Assembly (NCBI GenBank): GCA_019747875.1 | Contig: JAIEQI010000033.1 | Span: 1-64,000, forward strand | Source of the DNA: Candidatus Obscuribacterales bacterium | GTDB lineage: Bacteria; Cyanobacteriota; Vampirovibrionia; Obscuribacterales; Obscuribacteraceae | Direction: 5' to 3' | Length of the DNA stretch: 64,000 bases | In this document: positions 35,735-43,200 of the stretch, in pieces | Position numbering within the stretch: the first letter of the stretch is position 1 | How the letters are laid out: every line of letters starts with the position of its first letter | Made by a program: the position numbers and the translations under genes | The notes under the pieces: model-generated | What the model saw: the letters and a program-made list of their open reading frames with translations, nothing else | What the model was told of the DNA's origin: nothing | Databases searched by the model: none

Positions 35735-36658
35735 ATGAACAAGTTTAAGCCCAGCCTTAATCGGACCATCAAAAGCAGTCTTCTCCTTCTTGCTGCTATC
35801 TGCACGGTGTTGCCAAGCTCAAGTTTGGCGGCAGAAGGTGACTACCATTTTGGTCGGGCTATGCAATATGAGATGGCCGGAAACGTTGATGCTGCCATCG
35901 CTGAGTATCGGCGGGGATTGAAGCAATCGCCTGATTCGGTTGATGGTCACACACGCTTGGGGACATTGCTTCTGGACGAGGAAGGCGATGTTGATGGCGC
36001 TATTTCTCAGTTCGTGACAGCCTTAACGATTGATCCAAATTGCAATTTCTGCCAGTCTCGCCTGGATGAAGCTGTCGTCCGCAAGAACGCAAGTGTTCGG
36101 GAGGGCATAAATCGTGGCAACGATTTTTACAGAGCTGGACAATTGGCGCGTTCCGCTGCTGCCTACCGCATCGCCATTCAAGCAGATCCAAACGATGCCG
36201 AAGCTAGAAACTGTCTGGCCTGGACCTTATATAGGATGGGCAAGCTTGAGGATGCTCTGGCTGAGGTAAAGGAAGCTCTTAGATTAAAACCGGAAGAGCC
36301 TGAGTACGTAAACACTTTGGCGTGCGTCCAGTTCGATTCCGGCAATGTAGACCAGGCAATCGCCAGTTTTAAGAAGGCGATCCTGAAAAGCAAAAACCCG
36401 AACCCGGCAGACTTTTATGGTTTGGCGATCTCTTTCCTTTCTAAAGGGGACGAAGCCAACTCCATCAAGAATTTCAAAGAGGCGGTTAAGTCAGACCCAA
36501 ATTACACCAATGCCTCCTATTTGCGGGACAAGATAGGAATGTCGGTGCATACGCTGGCTCTTCATGACAAACTGGTCTCAATCAGTGGCAACCTGGAAGA
36601 GCTCCTTAAGCAAAAACCGGAAACCGATGCGCAGAAGCAATCGGGAGTGGGTAAGTAA
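35735..36658 (+). CDS. Exported TPR protein
   Basis: The 307-residue product has a signal peptide (cut at S-L-A-A near residue 33) and then tandem tetratricopeptide repeats (about 37-260): Y-H-F-G-R-A-M-Q-Y-E-M-A-G-N-V-D-A-A-I-A-E-Y and repeats such as G-N-V-D-Q-A-I-A-S-F. TPR arrays usually scaffold protein complexes, here in the periplasm. AAGGA abuts ATG 35735 with no spacing, which is unusual. It follows eutB by about 100 bp on the same strand, though a functional link is not shown. Confidence 0.85.
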   Translation: MNKFKPSLNRTIKSSLLLLAAICTVLPSSSLAAEGDYHFGRAMQYEMAGNVDAAIAEYRRGLKQSPDSVDGHTRLGTLLLDEEGDVDGAISQFVTALTIDPNCNFCQSRLDEAVVRKNASVREGINRGNDFYRAGQLARSAAAYRIAIQADPNDAEARNCLAWTLYRMGKLEDALAEVKEALRLKPEEPEYVNTLACVQFDSGNVDQAIASFKKAILKSKNPNPADFYGLAISFLSKGDEANSIKNFKEAVKSDPNYTNASYLRDKIGMSVHTLALHDKLVSISGNLEELLKQKPETDAQKQSGVGK

Positions 36659-36756
36659 TAGTTAAGGTTCGACTTGGCTGTCCATTTGAACTTTTTTCTT
36701 GCAGATTTCGTCATACAAGATAAACGGCCGAAATTATTCTCCTCATGAGGTTGCGT

Positions 36757-37479
36757 ATGAAAAAATTGAGTCGCTACGGCATTGTGCTCGGGCTTATGGC
36801 TGGAGTAGGTACGCTTATGCCTGCTTTCACCCAGGAAGGTCCGCCCCCAGGGCCCGAGACTGAACTTATGGAAAGCGTTGATATTGCAATTGAGAATGCC
36901 CCACCACCCTTCCCGGGAATGCCAGGGATGGGAGGAGAGATGCCAGGACCAGGCATGCCGATACCATTTACGATGCCTCTTCCGCCTCCACCTGGCGGTG
37001 ACGGTGCCGGTCCAGAGGATGTGATTGCGTTCCATCATGGTGGCAGTGACGTGATGTTGCTTCGCGCGCTCACCGATAGTTCCTTTTCCGATGAGCAATT
37101 GGAAAAGATGTACCAGATCAAGTCTGACTTCCAAGATAAATCTGGACCGAAGTTTGTAGAAGTGATGTCACTCGAGCGTAATTTGAGAGATTTGCTTACG
37201 CAACCAGAATTTGACAAATCGAAAGCCCAGTCTTTGCAGAACAAGATCAACTCAGCAAAAGCTGATTTGGCCAATATGCGTTTGGATGAGCGTATGTCAC
37301 TACTGGCGGTGCTAACCCCGGAACAACGCAAGGAAGTTCGCCACAACTACATCAAGCGAGCAGATTTCGGCATGGCTGGAATGCGCATGATGAAATGGAA
37401 GCACAAAGGCATGCGTCGCCATGGCGGACCCGGTGGACCTGGCTGCCCGGCGGGCGGCCCAGGCGCGGACAAGAAGTAA
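36757..37479 (+). CDS. Spy/CpxP-like periplasmic protein
   Basis: I start at ATG 36757 (GAGG seven bases upstream), giving 240 residues with a signal peptide (about 1-24). A Pro/Gly/Met-rich low-complexity segment (about 30-85) is followed by a helical domain (about 95-200) carrying the L-T-P-E-Q-R-K-E motif typical of the Spy/CpxP (LTXXQ) family of stress chaperones or metal-sensing proteins. The tail is rich in His, Met and Gly, which may bind metals. The role as an envelope chaperone is inferred from the motif. A strong hairpin lies 158 bases after the stop. Confidence 0.8.
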   Translation: MKKLSRYGIVLGLMAGVGTLMPAFTQEGPPPGPETELMESVDIAIENAPPPFPGMPGMGGEMPGPGMPIPFTMPLPPPPGGDGAGPEDVIAFHHGGSDVMLLRALTDSSFSDEQLEKMYQIKSDFQDKSGPKFVEVMSLERNLRDLLTQPEFDKSKAQSLQNKINSAKADLANMRLDERMSLLAVLTPEQRKEVRHNYIKRADFGMAGMRMMKWKHKGMRRHGGPGGPGCPAGGPGADKK

Positions 37480-37897
37480 TCGCTAATTAGATCAAAGGCG
37501 ATTTTCAGTTCCGGTTTATCGGCAATTTGTTGCTGTCGGCTGAATCAAGTCTAAAGACTACCCCGAATCAAGCATAAAAGCTTGCGCTCAGATCGTCGAA
37601 TCGCGAGCGCGAACCAGCTGCTGTGAAATCTTCTAATGCACAAAAGCGTTAGAAAAACGCTAGTGCAATATTTTTGCGGCGCAGGCTCAAGGGTTTCAAT
37701 GCGCTCGACTTGCGCGCTTGCCTTTTGACACTCTGAAATTAATAATCATTCCTGCCGAGAGTTCAAGTGATTTTGCAAGGTTTTTGCAAGACGAGTGATT
37801 CATATTTGCAAAGGACATGGAGAAGTGCGCTTCATTAATGCAAGCATAACTAACATCAATGCCAAAGTGTCTTAGGGAAACGAATAAGGTAAAAGAA
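37480..37897. other. Gene-free stretch with one strong terminator-like hairpin
   Basis: No supported coding frame lies in these 418 bases. It contains a strong hairpin (37637-37667), a direct repeat TTTTGCAAG at about 37773-37790, and the ribosome site for the lipoprotein at 37898. An untranslated leader or a small RNA is possible, but no promoter of good quality is visible. Confidence 0.6.
37637..37675 (+). terminator. Strong rho-independent-type terminator
   Basis: TGCAC (37637) and AGCGTT (37645) pair with AACGCT (37656) and GTGCA (37663), with a small internal loop and a 5-base apical loop, then ATATTTTT (37668-37675). It is 158 bases past the Spy-like stop, so it may end a long 3' UTR or a separate small RNA. 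Confidence 0.6.
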
Positions 37898-38140
37898 ATG
37901 AGCTATAAGAATCTCGTTATCATTAGCTGTATAGCTATCATAACTGGACTTTCCGGCTGCGGGCAGGCTGACACAGCGTCCAATGATAACGCTGGGAATG
38001 AGTCCGGCAGCTCAGAACAAACAACAACTGTTACCACCGAGACGACAACTGAAACGTCGGAAGCGAGCGAACCCGAAAAGGACGAGGCGCCGGCTGAAGC
38101 TCCCAAGACTTCAAGTAACCGAAAAAAGAAAAAGCAATGA
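37898..38140 (+). CDS. Small lipoprotein with acidic, Thr-rich tail
   Basis: The 80-residue protein starts at ATG 37898 (AAGG with a purine-rich spacer upstream); an earlier in-frame start at 37859 is not needed. Lipobox L-S-G-C places the lipidated Cys near residue 21. The mature part is unstructured: Thr, Glu and Ser repeats, then Ala/Pro/Glu, ending in K-K-K-K-Q. It may serve as a tether or spacer. A terminator follows within 20 bases of the stop. Confidence 0.7.
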   Translation: MSYKNLVIISCIAIITGLSGCGQADTASNDNAGNESGSSEQTTTVTTETTTETSEASEPEKDEAPAEAPKTSSNRKKKKQ

Positions 38141-38156
38141 TTTTTTTTCACCGCAT

Positions 38157-38194
38157 GCTCCCTACCAGAATCGTCTCCGGTAGGGAGCTTTTGT
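38157..38194 (+). terminator. Rho-independent terminator of the small lipoprotein gene
   Basis: GCTCCCTACC (38157-38166) pairs perfectly with GGTAGGGAGC (38179-38188) across a 12-base loop and is followed by TTTTGT. It lies 17 bases after the stop codon. Confidence 0.85.
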
Positions 38195-38313
38195 ATTCTC
38201 AAAAATTAGGCTATCAGAATCGCTTCGCAGCAGTCTTGCACACCGTGACAGTCTGACTAAGCAAGGTGTGGCTGATCTAACTTATCCCAAAAAGAAGGGA
38301 ATGAGCGTCAAAA

Positions 38314-38625
38314 ATGAATGTCTGGCTTCAATTTTTTTTGTGCGCCGGCGCCATCTTCTACGCCGGTAGCAAGCTAACACATATTGCCGATGACATAAGC
38401 GAAAGAACCGGTTTAGGAAGAAGCTGGATTGGACTAATATTGCTGGCAACAATCACGTCCTTACCTGAACTAATTACAGGCATCTCTGCTGTGCGGCTAA
38501 ACGATCTGCCAGACATAAACTGGATCGCATTTCGACCAAGACCTACAGTACAAAGCCACTATCACTCTTTGTGGGCTTTGACCAATATGATTGCAGATTC
38601 TGCTAATCTAGAGCGAGTTGGATAA
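38314..38625 (+). pseudogene. Truncated sodium/calcium exchanger (CaCA family)
   Basis: The 103-residue frame begins like a full cation/Ca2+ exchanger: a first membrane helix, then the alpha-1 repeat signature G-L-I-L-L-A-T-I-T-S-L-P-E-L-I-T-G-I-S-A near residues 48-67. Homology stops near residue 75, where normal members continue for more than 200 residues with several helices and a second alpha repeat. The rest of the frame is unlike the family. A deletion remnant is the simplest reading. A short functional peptide is possible but unlikely. Confidence 0.75.
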
Positions 38626-38688
38626 GCGGCTGCGACTTTCTTTCGAGAGTAGTATTACTGCCTCAATACTCGTTGTAGGTGAGCACTA

Positions 38689-39357
38689 GTGAAAGTACTA
38701 TTGGCAGAAGATGATGATTACTTGGCATCGGCACTGGTGCTTGCGCTTCAAAGGAAGAGCTATACAGTGGAAACCGTGCGCCATGGTGACCAAATCCTTC
38801 CCACAATACAGCTCTCCGCTTTTGACATCGTTTTATTGGATCTTGGCTTACCAGGTCTGGATGGTACTGATGCATTGGAGCAGATTCGAAGCAAAGGTAT
38901 TGAATTGCCGGTGATCATTATAACGGCGCGTGATCGCGTCGAAGACAGAATCAATGGATTAGACCTTGGTGCCAACGATTACCTCATTAAACCGTTTGAT
39001 TTCGGAGAGCTTGAAGCTCGAATGCGAGCGGTTCTTCGAAAAAGCAAATGGCGTAATCAGCTAGAACTCGAGTTTGGTTCCTTGAAGCTGAATACTAATA
39101 GCGGATGTTTGACTCTAAATAACCAAACGGTAGAACTCACTCCAAAAGAATCAGCGATCTTGAAATGTTTAATGTCCAGAAGTGGTGCTGTTGTGAGCAA
39201 GAGAGTCCTGATCGAGCAGGTATCTGATTGGACCGACGAGTCAACTGAGAACGCTGTAGAAATAATTATCCATCGGCTGCGCAAGAAGCTTGAAAAATCA
39301 GATGTATCAATCTCGACGGTGCGTGGATTCGGTTACATTTTAGAAGAAGAAAAGTGA
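38689..39357 (+). CDS. OmpR/PhoB-family response regulator
   Basis: The 222-residue protein has a receiver domain (acidic pair in E-D-D near residue 8, phospho-acceptor Asp51 in L-L-D-L-G-L-P-G, Thr/Lys sites in I-I-I-T-A-R and K-P-F-D) and a C-terminal winged-helix DNA-binding domain (about 125-222: L-T-P-K-E-S-A-I-L, then V-E-I-I-I-H-R-L-R-K-K, then T-V-R-G-F-G-Y). It starts at GTG 38689 with AGGTG nearby. Its stop overlaps the histidine kinase start (TGATG), so the two are translated together. It most resembles PmrA/QseB-type regulators. The SulP/Usp genes just downstream may be targets. Confidence 0.96.
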   Translation: MKVLLAEDDDYLASALVLALQRKSYTVETVRHGDQILPTIQLSAFDIVLLDLGLPGLDGTDALEQIRSKGIELPVIIITARDRVEDRINGLDLGANDYLIKPFDFGELEARMRAVLRKSKWRNQLELEFGSLKLNTNSGCLTLNNQTVELTPKESAILKCLMSRSGAVVSKRVLIEQVSDWTDESTENAVEIIIHRLRKKLEKSDVSISTVRGFGYILEEEK

Positions 39358-40742
39358 TGCGAGCTTCGATTAGAAAACAGTTGTTTAGCTTATTCATGCC
39401 TATCTTACTGGTATTGCTTGGTACGAGCAGCCTCTTGAGCTATTCATTCATATCGCAATTCTCTAGTGATCTGTTCGATAGAAATTTGCTGAATTCAGCA
39501 GACTCAATATCCGGACGGGTTAGATTGCGGTCAGGAAAGATAGTTGCTGATCTGCCGCCTGCAGCGCAGGCAATTTTGAAGAATGACAATTCTGAGAAGT
39601 TCTTTTATAGAGTCTTAGATTCGTCTGGAAGAAAGGTCTCCGGCGATAATGGTCTGCCGGTGCCAAGCCCGGATCTGCAACTCGATTCTGCGAAAATTTC
39701 CACTACAGCTATCTCGGGAGAACGGGTTAGGCTTACCGAAACAAAAACTCCCGTGGATGGTTCGGAAGGAGAATATGCAATTGTGCAGTTTGCGCAGACC
39801 ATGAACGGACGAAAGCAATTTCAAGACAAGATATTTCTAAGTGTTTTTTTTCCTCAAGCTTTACTTGTAATTGTCGGACTTTTTGCTGCCTGGTATGGCG
39901 TCAGCAAAATTTTGACTCCCCTTAAATCACTGCAAATGCAGTTAGCAAAACGTTCTCCTTCCGACTTAAGTCCTCTTGCCGATGAGCAAACGCCGGCTGA
40001 AGTTTATCCACTAGTTACGGCTATTAATCAACTTCTTGAACAGTCAAAGGAAGCAATAAAAACGCATCAACGCTTTATCGCAAATGCAGCCCATCAACTG
40101 CGGACGCCATTGGCGGGTCTCAAAACATATTCGAGCATCGGAATTCAAATGATTGATGCAGAGGAACTCCGGCATATTGTAAAAGAGCTGGATTCCGGAA
40201 TTGATCGCTCTACCAGGATGGTATCACAATTACCAGCTCTTGCACGGACGGAAATCGGGGAGCGACCGATGATAAGGACAAGCACGCCAGTAAACCTGAA
40301 TGATTTACTGCAAGCGGTGCTTAGTGAAAATGCTCATGAGTCGATGCGGCGAAACCTTGAACTTAATTTCGAGCCCCTTGATCGGCCGGCAATTTTGCAC
40401 GGAGATCCGACTGGTCTACAACATCTCGTCAGCAATTTGATTGAGAATGCGATGCTCTATACTCCAGAAGAAGGAAAGATTTCGATAACGTTGGACAAGC
40501 ATGAATCAAACCTGATTTTTGCCGTTACAGATAATGGACCTGGAATACCTGAGCCTGAAAGACAAAAAGTATTCGAGAGATTCTACAGGATAAACGGTAC
40601 GAAAGGGCAAGGCAGTGGTCTCGGGTTGGCAATTGTTCGGGAAGTAGCGTTGGCACATGGGGCTGTTATAGAAATTGAAAACCCGCCGAGCGGACAAGGA
40701 ACCACTGTGAGGGTTGTCTTTCCCCTTTCCTCGCATGCTTAA
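39357..40742 (+). CDS. Sensor histidine kinase (QseC/PmrB-like)
   Basis: The 461-residue partner of the adjacent response regulator. Two membrane helices (about 10-32 and 160-180) flank a periplasmic sensing domain of about 125 residues, followed by a HAMP-like linker. The dimerisation helix has the phospho-acceptor His246 in A-N-A-A-H-Q-L-R-T-P-L. The catalytic domain has N-L-I-E-N-A (N box), D-N-G-P-G-I (G1) and G-S-G-L-G-L-A-I (G2). I use ATG 39357, one base inside the regulator stop codon, over the GTG one codon earlier. The signal sensed is unknown. Confidence 0.96.
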   Translation: MRASIRKQLFSLFMPILLVLLGTSSLLSYSFISQFSSDLFDRNLLNSADSISGRVRLRSGKIVADLPPAAQAILKNDNSEKFFYRVLDSSGRKVSGDNGLPVPSPDLQLDSAKISTTAISGERVRLTETKTPVDGSEGEYAIVQFAQTMNGRKQFQDKIFLSVFFPQALLVIVGLFAAWYGVSKILTPLKSLQMQLAKRSPSDLSPLADEQTPAEVYPLVTAINQLLEQSKEAIKTHQRFIANAAHQLRTPLAGLKTYSSIGIQMIDAEELRHIVKELDSGIDRSTRMVSQLPALARTEIGERPMIRTSTPVNLNDLLQAVLSENAHESMRRNLELNFEPLDRPAILHGDPTGLQHLVSNLIENAMLYTPEEGKISITLDKHESNLIFAVTDNGPGIPEPERQKVFERFYRINGTKGQGSGLGLAIVREVALAHGAVIEIENPPSGQGTTVRVVFPLSSHA

Positions 40743-40825
40743 AGGACTCCATGAACCACAGAGGCAGAGGAATGACAAGTGGCACTGAAGGCATTTTGAA
40801 GGCTAGCAGGGGCACAATGATTGGA

Positions 40826-40900
40826 GAGGTTCTCTTGCTCTTATTCGTTCGTCTCCATTACGATCGATATTAGCTCTTAGACCCCAGTCAAGAGAACCTC
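40826..40900. repeat. 12-bp perfect inverted repeat with 51-bp spacer
   Basis: GAGGTTCTCTTG (40826-40837) and its exact complement CAAGAGAACCTC (40889-40900) lie in the gap between the histidine kinase and the SulP gene. The 75-bp element has the form of a miniature transposable element or a long hairpin. No transposase gene is present. It could also be a regulatory site for the two-component system. Confidence 0.65.
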
Positions 40901-40948
40901 CGTACTTATTAGGCAAAAAATACATTTCATTCTGAGTGACAGCAAACC

Positions 40949-42583
40949 TTGTCCGTCAGCAAAAACATTTCACTGAAAGAAAAGTACTTCAGTAACTTGT
41001 CCGGCGATATTACTGGCGGTCTCATGGGGGCGATTGTTGCGCTACCTTTGTGCCTCGCATTTGGGGTGACATCAGGTTTGGGTCCTGCAGCCGGGCTGTA
41101 TGGTGCTATAGCGTGCGGCATTCTAGCTGGGCTCTTCGGTGGTACTCCAGGGCAATGTAGTGGACCAACTGGGCCCATGACAGTAGTTGCGGCAACTATG
41201 GCCAGCACTAACCCGAATAGACCTGAGTTGATCTTTGCCTCAGTAATCGTGGCAGGTCTGCTCCAGATTGCCCTGGGCTTTGCAAAAGCAGGAGGCCTGA
41301 TTGGATACGTACCGTATCCTGTAATCTCCGGTTTCATGACTGGCATTGGTTCAATCATAGTAATTGTTGAACTAGCTCCTCTATTTGGCGTGTCCGGCTC
41401 TGGAAATGTGCTTGTTGCGCTTCAAAAGATATTTGAAATAATTCCAAATTTGAACCAACAGGCGCTAATCATTTCAGTGCTGACTATCATGATAATTTAT
41501 GGTCTTCCTAAGATTTCCCGAAGGCTGCCCGCATCACTAATTGCTTTGATATCAATGACGGTTCTATCAAACATGCTCAAGTTCGAGCTACCCACTATTG
41601 GGGAGATTCCCTCCTCCTTACCAATTCCGTCGCTTCCAAACATTTCAGTGGCCGATCTCCACATAGTCTTCGAAAATGGCTTAACTCTGGCATGTCTTGG
41701 GGCAATAGACTCATTGCTAACATCACTCGTCATGGACAAGGTCACTGGTCAAAAACATGATAGCGATCAAGAGCTGATTGGGCAGGGCATCGGAAATATG
41801 GCTGCAGGACTAATCGGGGGACTTCCGGGCGCCGGAGCCACAATGAGATCGATGGTCAATGTAAAGTCCGGGGGGACAACGCAGCTTTCGGGCGCGCTTC
41901 ATGGAATATTTCTATTGGCTGTTCTGATTTGCCTTGCACGGATCGCATCTACGATACCGATGGCGGCGCTCGCTGCAATTTTGTTCACCGTCGGATTAAG
42001 TATTATGGATTGGAGGGTTCTCAAATCCCTTCGAAAAGCACCGAAGTCCGACAGCTTGGTAATGGCGACAGTACTTGTTCTTACCATTTTTGTAGACCTA
42101 ATAGTTGCAGTGTTAATCGGTGTAGCATTGGCTTCCGTTCTCTTTGTCAAACAACTTTCGGACGCGAAAGTATCTGCAATGGCAGAGCTAGAAACACTGC
42201 AAGAGCTGAATGAGTTAACGGAAGATGTGCCTGAGACAGTCAGAAAAAACACATTTTGTTATGAACTGAATGGACCACTCTTTTTTGGTGAAGCCAAAAA
42301 TTTGACGGATGCAATCGATAAAGTGAGTAGTAATCCACGCTACATAATTCTTCGATTCTCAAACGTTCCACTGATTGATCAAACCGGCGCGTTTGCTTTA
42401 GAGCATGCAATTGAAAAATGGCAAGCTGCTGGAGCTAAGATCCTCTTTGTTGGTATGAAAAAAACAATCTCGCAAATACTTGTAGATTCGGGCGCAAAGA
42501 TTGATATGGCGAATTCGTTCGATCGTTTTGAGCAAGCTTTGGAAGCTATCCGATTGATGGAAACAAAAATGGATTATCAGTGA
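40949..42583 (+). CDS. SulP-family anion transporter with STAS domain
   Basis: The 544-residue inner membrane protein belongs to the SulP/SLC26 family, which moves sulfate, bicarbonate, chloride or other anions. About 12-14 helices fall in residues 20-405, with early family motifs (G-A-I-V-A-L-P-L-C-L-A-F-G, then G-P-A-A-G-L-Y-G-A, then G-G-T-P-G-Q-C-S-G-P-T-G-P). The C-terminal STAS domain (about 430-535) includes I-D-Q-T-G-A-F-A-L. Substrate cannot be told from sequence: the cyanobacterial bicarbonate carrier BicA is one relative, sulfate carriers are another. The start codon is TTG 40949 with a weak ribosome site. It lies next to the Usp gene and downstream of the two-component pair. Confidence 0.93.
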   Translation: MSVSKNISLKEKYFSNLSGDITGGLMGAIVALPLCLAFGVTSGLGPAAGLYGAIACGILAGLFGGTPGQCSGPTGPMTVVAATMASTNPNRPELIFASVIVAGLLQIALGFAKAGGLIGYVPYPVISGFMTGIGSIIVIVELAPLFGVSGSGNVLVALQKIFEIIPNLNQQALIISVLTIMIIYGLPKISRRLPASLIALISMTVLSNMLKFELPTIGEIPSSLPIPSLPNISVADLHIVFENGLTLACLGAIDSLLTSLVMDKVTGQKHDSDQELIGQGIGNMAAGLIGGLPGAGATMRSMVNVKSGGTTQLSGALHGIFLLAVLICLARIASTIPMAALAAILFTVGLSIMDWRVLKSLRKAPKSDSLVMATVLVLTIFVDLIVAVLIGVALASVLFVKQLSDAKVSAMAELETLQELNELTEDVPETVRKNTFCYELNGPLFFGEAKNLTDAIDKVSSNPRYIILRFSNVPLIDQTGAFALEHAIEKWQAAGAKILFVGMKKTISQILVDSGAKIDMANSFDRFEQALEAIRLMETKMDYQ

Positions 42584-42616
42584 TCAAAACATTTGCAGCA
42601 GGTGTAGAATCTTCCC

Positions 42617-43051
42617 ATGAACATGGAAACAAAAAAATATCAAATAGCTGTCGGGCTTGATGATTCAGAACGGTCTTGGAAAGCCTTTCAAGAAGCTGTG
42701 CATCTGGCAAAAAATAAAAATTCGCCATTACACATAGTTTCAATTCAAGAAGCTATTGAAGCTTCGTACAGCGCTAGCGAAGTGTTAGCGGCAGAAAAAA
42801 CATCTAAAGAACGACTGGAAACGGCTCAAGTAAAAGCACGTCTGATTGCTGAGGACGCCGGGTTGGAAGTTGTAGTGGCTATTGTCAAAGGCAATTCAGC
42901 GCACGCTCTTGCCGACTATGCCAAGAAGAATCTTATTGATTTACTCATAACGGGAGACACGGGGCACTCAAGCTTGTGGGGCGTGCTAATCGGTACAACC
43001 GCGGAGAAACTTGTTCGTGAGGCACCATGTTCGGTGCTAATCGTTCGCTAA
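42617..43051 (+). CDS. Universal stress protein (UspA family)
   Basis: The 144-residue single-domain Usp has the ATP-binding signature: V-G-L-D-D-S at residues 12-17, and G-D-T-G-H-S-S-L-W-G-V-L-I-G-T-T-A at the end (G-x2-G-x9-G-T-T). It lies 33 bp after the SulP stop codon, so it is likely co-transcribed and may report on the transporter or energy state; Usp-SulP pairs are common in bacteria. ATG 42617 or 42623 could be the start. Confidence 0.95.
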   Translation: MNMETKKYQIAVGLDDSERSWKAFQEAVHLAKNKNSPLHIVSIQEAIEASYSASEVLAAEKTSKERLETAQVKARLIAEDAGLEVVVAIVKGNSAHALADYAKKNLIDLLITGDTGHSSLWGVLIGTTAEKLVREAPCSVLIVR

Positions 43052-43143
43052 ACGCGACGTTTGTGGATTCTTTGCAATGGGATCTTCAATAGAGTCTATT
43101 TGAGGTCCCGCAGCTCCAGCACAATTAGTCAGCCCGGGGCCTA

Positions 43144-43195
43144 CACTGACGTTTTTACAACGCCAGTGGCGAAACGATACACAAGAAATCGTTTC
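43144..43195. terminator. Two hairpins between convergent genes
   Basis: CACTG-a-CGTT-TTTAC-AACG-c-CAGTG (43144-43168) and GAAACGAT-9-ATCGTTTC (43171-43195) fill the space between the Usp gene (plus) and the giant glycine-rich gene (minus). Neither has a clean T-run after it, but both are stable and placed where a bidirectional terminator is expected. Confidence 0.5.
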
Positions 43196-43200
43196 CAGGA

